NCBI RefSeq assembly: GCF_003014495.1
Contig: NZ_PYGC01000002.1
Span: 1-64,000, forward strand
DNA from: Prolixibacter denitrificans
GTDB lineage: Bacteria > Bacteroidota > Bacteroidia > Bacteroidales > Prolixibacteraceae
Length of the DNA: 64,000 nt
Direction: 5' to 3'
Below are positions 62,863 to 64,000 of the stretch, piece by piece. A program made the position numbers and the translations under genes. The notes beneath the pieces were generated by a model. It made no database searches, had not been told where the DNA came from, and worked only from the letters and a program-made list of their open reading frames with translations. Numbering within the stretch: position 1 is the first letter of the stretch; every line of letters begins with the position of its first letter.

Positions 62863-63876
62863 ATGGAAACTATCGACTGGAAAAATTTAGGATTCGGCTA
62901 CCGGAAAGCCGATTACAATATCCGGTGCTGGTATCGCAATGGAAAATGGGGCGAACTGGAGGTATCCGATTCGGAACAGGTAACCATGCACATGGCAGCC
63001 ACCGCACTGCATTACGGCCAGGAAGCATTTGAAGGACTGAAAGCTTTTCGTGGAAAAGACAACAAAGTACGCGTTTTCCGCATGGATGAAAATGCCAAGC
63101 GTCTGCGCAATTCCGCCAACGGAATCATGATGGCTCCGGTTCCGGAAGACCTTTTCATGGACGCTATCCGGAAAGCGGTTAAGATGAACGAAGAATACGT
63201 GCCTCCGTTCGAATCAGGAGCATCACTTTATATTCGTCCGTTACTGATTGGTACGGGACCGCAAATTGGCGTAAAACCTGCGGAAGAATACCTTTTCATG
63301 GTATTTGTGATGCCGGTAGGCCCTTACTTTAAAGAAGGCTTTAAACCGACTGATTTGGTTATCTATCGTGAATATGACCGGGCTGCACCTCACGGAACCG
63401 GTATTTATAAAGTGGGTGGAAACTACGCTGCCAGTCTGCAGGCCGGAACCCGCGCGCATAAAGAAGGATACTCCGCCGTACTTTATCTCGATGCCAAAGA
63501 GAAAAAATACCTCGACGAGTGCGGACCAGCCAACTTCTTCGGTATTAAAAACAATACCTATGTTACGCCGAAATCCACTTCTATTCTGCCATCCATAACG
63601 AACATGAGTCTTCGTCAGCTGGCTGCTGATATGGGAATGACCGTAGAAGAACGGAAAATTCCGGTAGAAGAACTGGCCGAGTTCGAGGAAGTGGGAGCTT
63701 GCGGTACGGCAGCTGTTATTTCGCCCATCAAACGGGTTTACGACGCCGATATCGATAAGGAATATACGTACGGAAAAGAACCGGGCACAGTCAGTCAAAA
63801 ACTGTACGATAAACTTCGCGCCATTCAGTACGGAACCGAACCGGATCCTTACGGATGGACTGAAGTAATTGAATAA
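62863..63876 (+). CDS. ilvE: Branched-chain amino acid aminotransferase
   Basis: A 337-residue class IV PLP enzyme that makes valine, leucine and isoleucine from their 2-oxo acids with glutamate as donor. The PLP lysine is Lys183 in GIYKVGGNYAASLQ. The substrate and cofactor loops LHYGQEAFEGLKAFRG and DECGPANFFGIKNN are intact, and EVGACGTAAVISPIKRV is the C-terminal signature. The ATG at 62863 is preferred; an upstream TTG frame from 62839 adds eight unlikely residues. It is followed by a terminator. Confidence 0.96.
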   Translation: METIDWKNLGFGYRKADYNIRCWYRNGKWGELEVSDSEQVTMHMAATALHYGQEAFEGLKAFRGKDNKVRVFRMDENAKRLRNSANGIMMAPVPEDLFMDAIRKAVKMNEEYVPPFESGASLYIRPLLIGTGPQIGVKPAEEYLFMVFVMPVGPYFKEGFKPTDLVIYREYDRAAPHGTGIYKVGGNYAASLQAGTRAHKEGYSAVLYLDAKEKKYLDECGPANFFGIKNNTYVTPKSTSILPSITNMSLRQLAADMGMTVEERKIPVEELAEFEEVGACGTAAVISPIKRVYDADIDKEYTYGKEPGTVSQKLYDKLRAIQYGTEPDPYGWTEVIE

Positions 63877-63905
63877 AAAATAAGAGTCAGCTCCAACTGG
63901 CTTTC

Positions 63906-63938
63906 AACCGTTTTCCCTACCGGGAAGACGGTTTTTTT
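63906..63938 (+). terminator. Terminator of ilvE
   Basis: AACCG-T-TTTCCC pairs with GGGAA-GA-CGGTT around a TACC loop (63906-63932), and a T-run ends at 63938. Confidence 0.82.
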
Positions 63939-64000
63939 ATGCCTGAAAGCTTGTTCTCTACTTTCGCATCGGGGAAAGGTCAATCTGCCGTCTGAAGATG

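Noticed and set aside
1-64000. Insertion sequences, integrases, phage genes or toxin-antitoxin pairs
   Set aside because: No protein in the window shows transposase, recombinase, phage or toxin motifs.

Overview
The window is one chromosomal segment of a Bacteroidota bacterium, most likely class Bacteroidia. Three things point there: promoters of the Bacteroidota type (a TAnnTTTG -7 element with TTG/TTTG about 20 bp upstream), few Shine-Dalgarno sites, and families found mainly in this phylum (DUF4421, DUF6090, DUF3667, full-length GH92, the mannobiose epimerase/GH130 pathway). I see no transposase, integrase, phage gene, CRISPR array, tRNA or rRNA gene. Genus assignment is not attempted.

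Layout. 1-950 is non-coding: three evenly built leftward promoters, probably serving a strongly expressed operon off the left edge, then a cluster of palindromes. 950-7400 holds housekeeping and transport genes: a GNAT enzyme, glutathione peroxidase, the lipoate pair lipB and lipA, a POT peptide transporter and a putative barrel protein. 7550-12000 is the translation block rplM-rpsI-rpsB-tsf, then pyrH and frr, with structured leaders ahead of rplM and rpsB. 12070-21540 mixes envelope and redox genes with a 7TMR-DISM histidine kinase and an rbfA-methyltransferase-LolCE-like permease operon. 21850-28320 has a GntR regulator, small enzymes, a YeeE/YedE sulfur transporter and a large YncE/phosphoesterase lipoprotein.

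28520-36480 is the most unusual part. Six tightly spaced leftward genes encode an acyltransferase-ankyrin fusion, a quinone oxidoreductase-like protein, a DUF4386 membrane protein, a 59-residue glycine-rich membrane peptide, a serine hydrolase lipoprotein and a DUF6090 protein. They are divergent from a membrane-anchored AraC-type regulator with TolB-like and TPR domains. The shared intergenic region has TGACGCA repeats, two of them exactly 20 bp apart. This is the best candidate here for an undescribed system.

36500-44970 carries MarC, a GH92 mannosidase, trpS, a 41-bp tandem repeat array, a MaoC hydratase, an AI-2E family protein and a sodium symporter. 45050-51600 is a beta-mannan catabolic cluster: GH26 mannanase, mannobiose 2-epimerase, mannosylglucose phosphorylase, a sodium symporter and a divergent AraC regulator, with no SusC/SusD pair. 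51640-57210 is a complete seven-gene Mrp (Mnh) Na+/H+ antiporter operon. The right end has a hybrid sensor kinase, a PagL-like lipid A deacylase, DUF2797 and DUF3667 proteins and ilvE.
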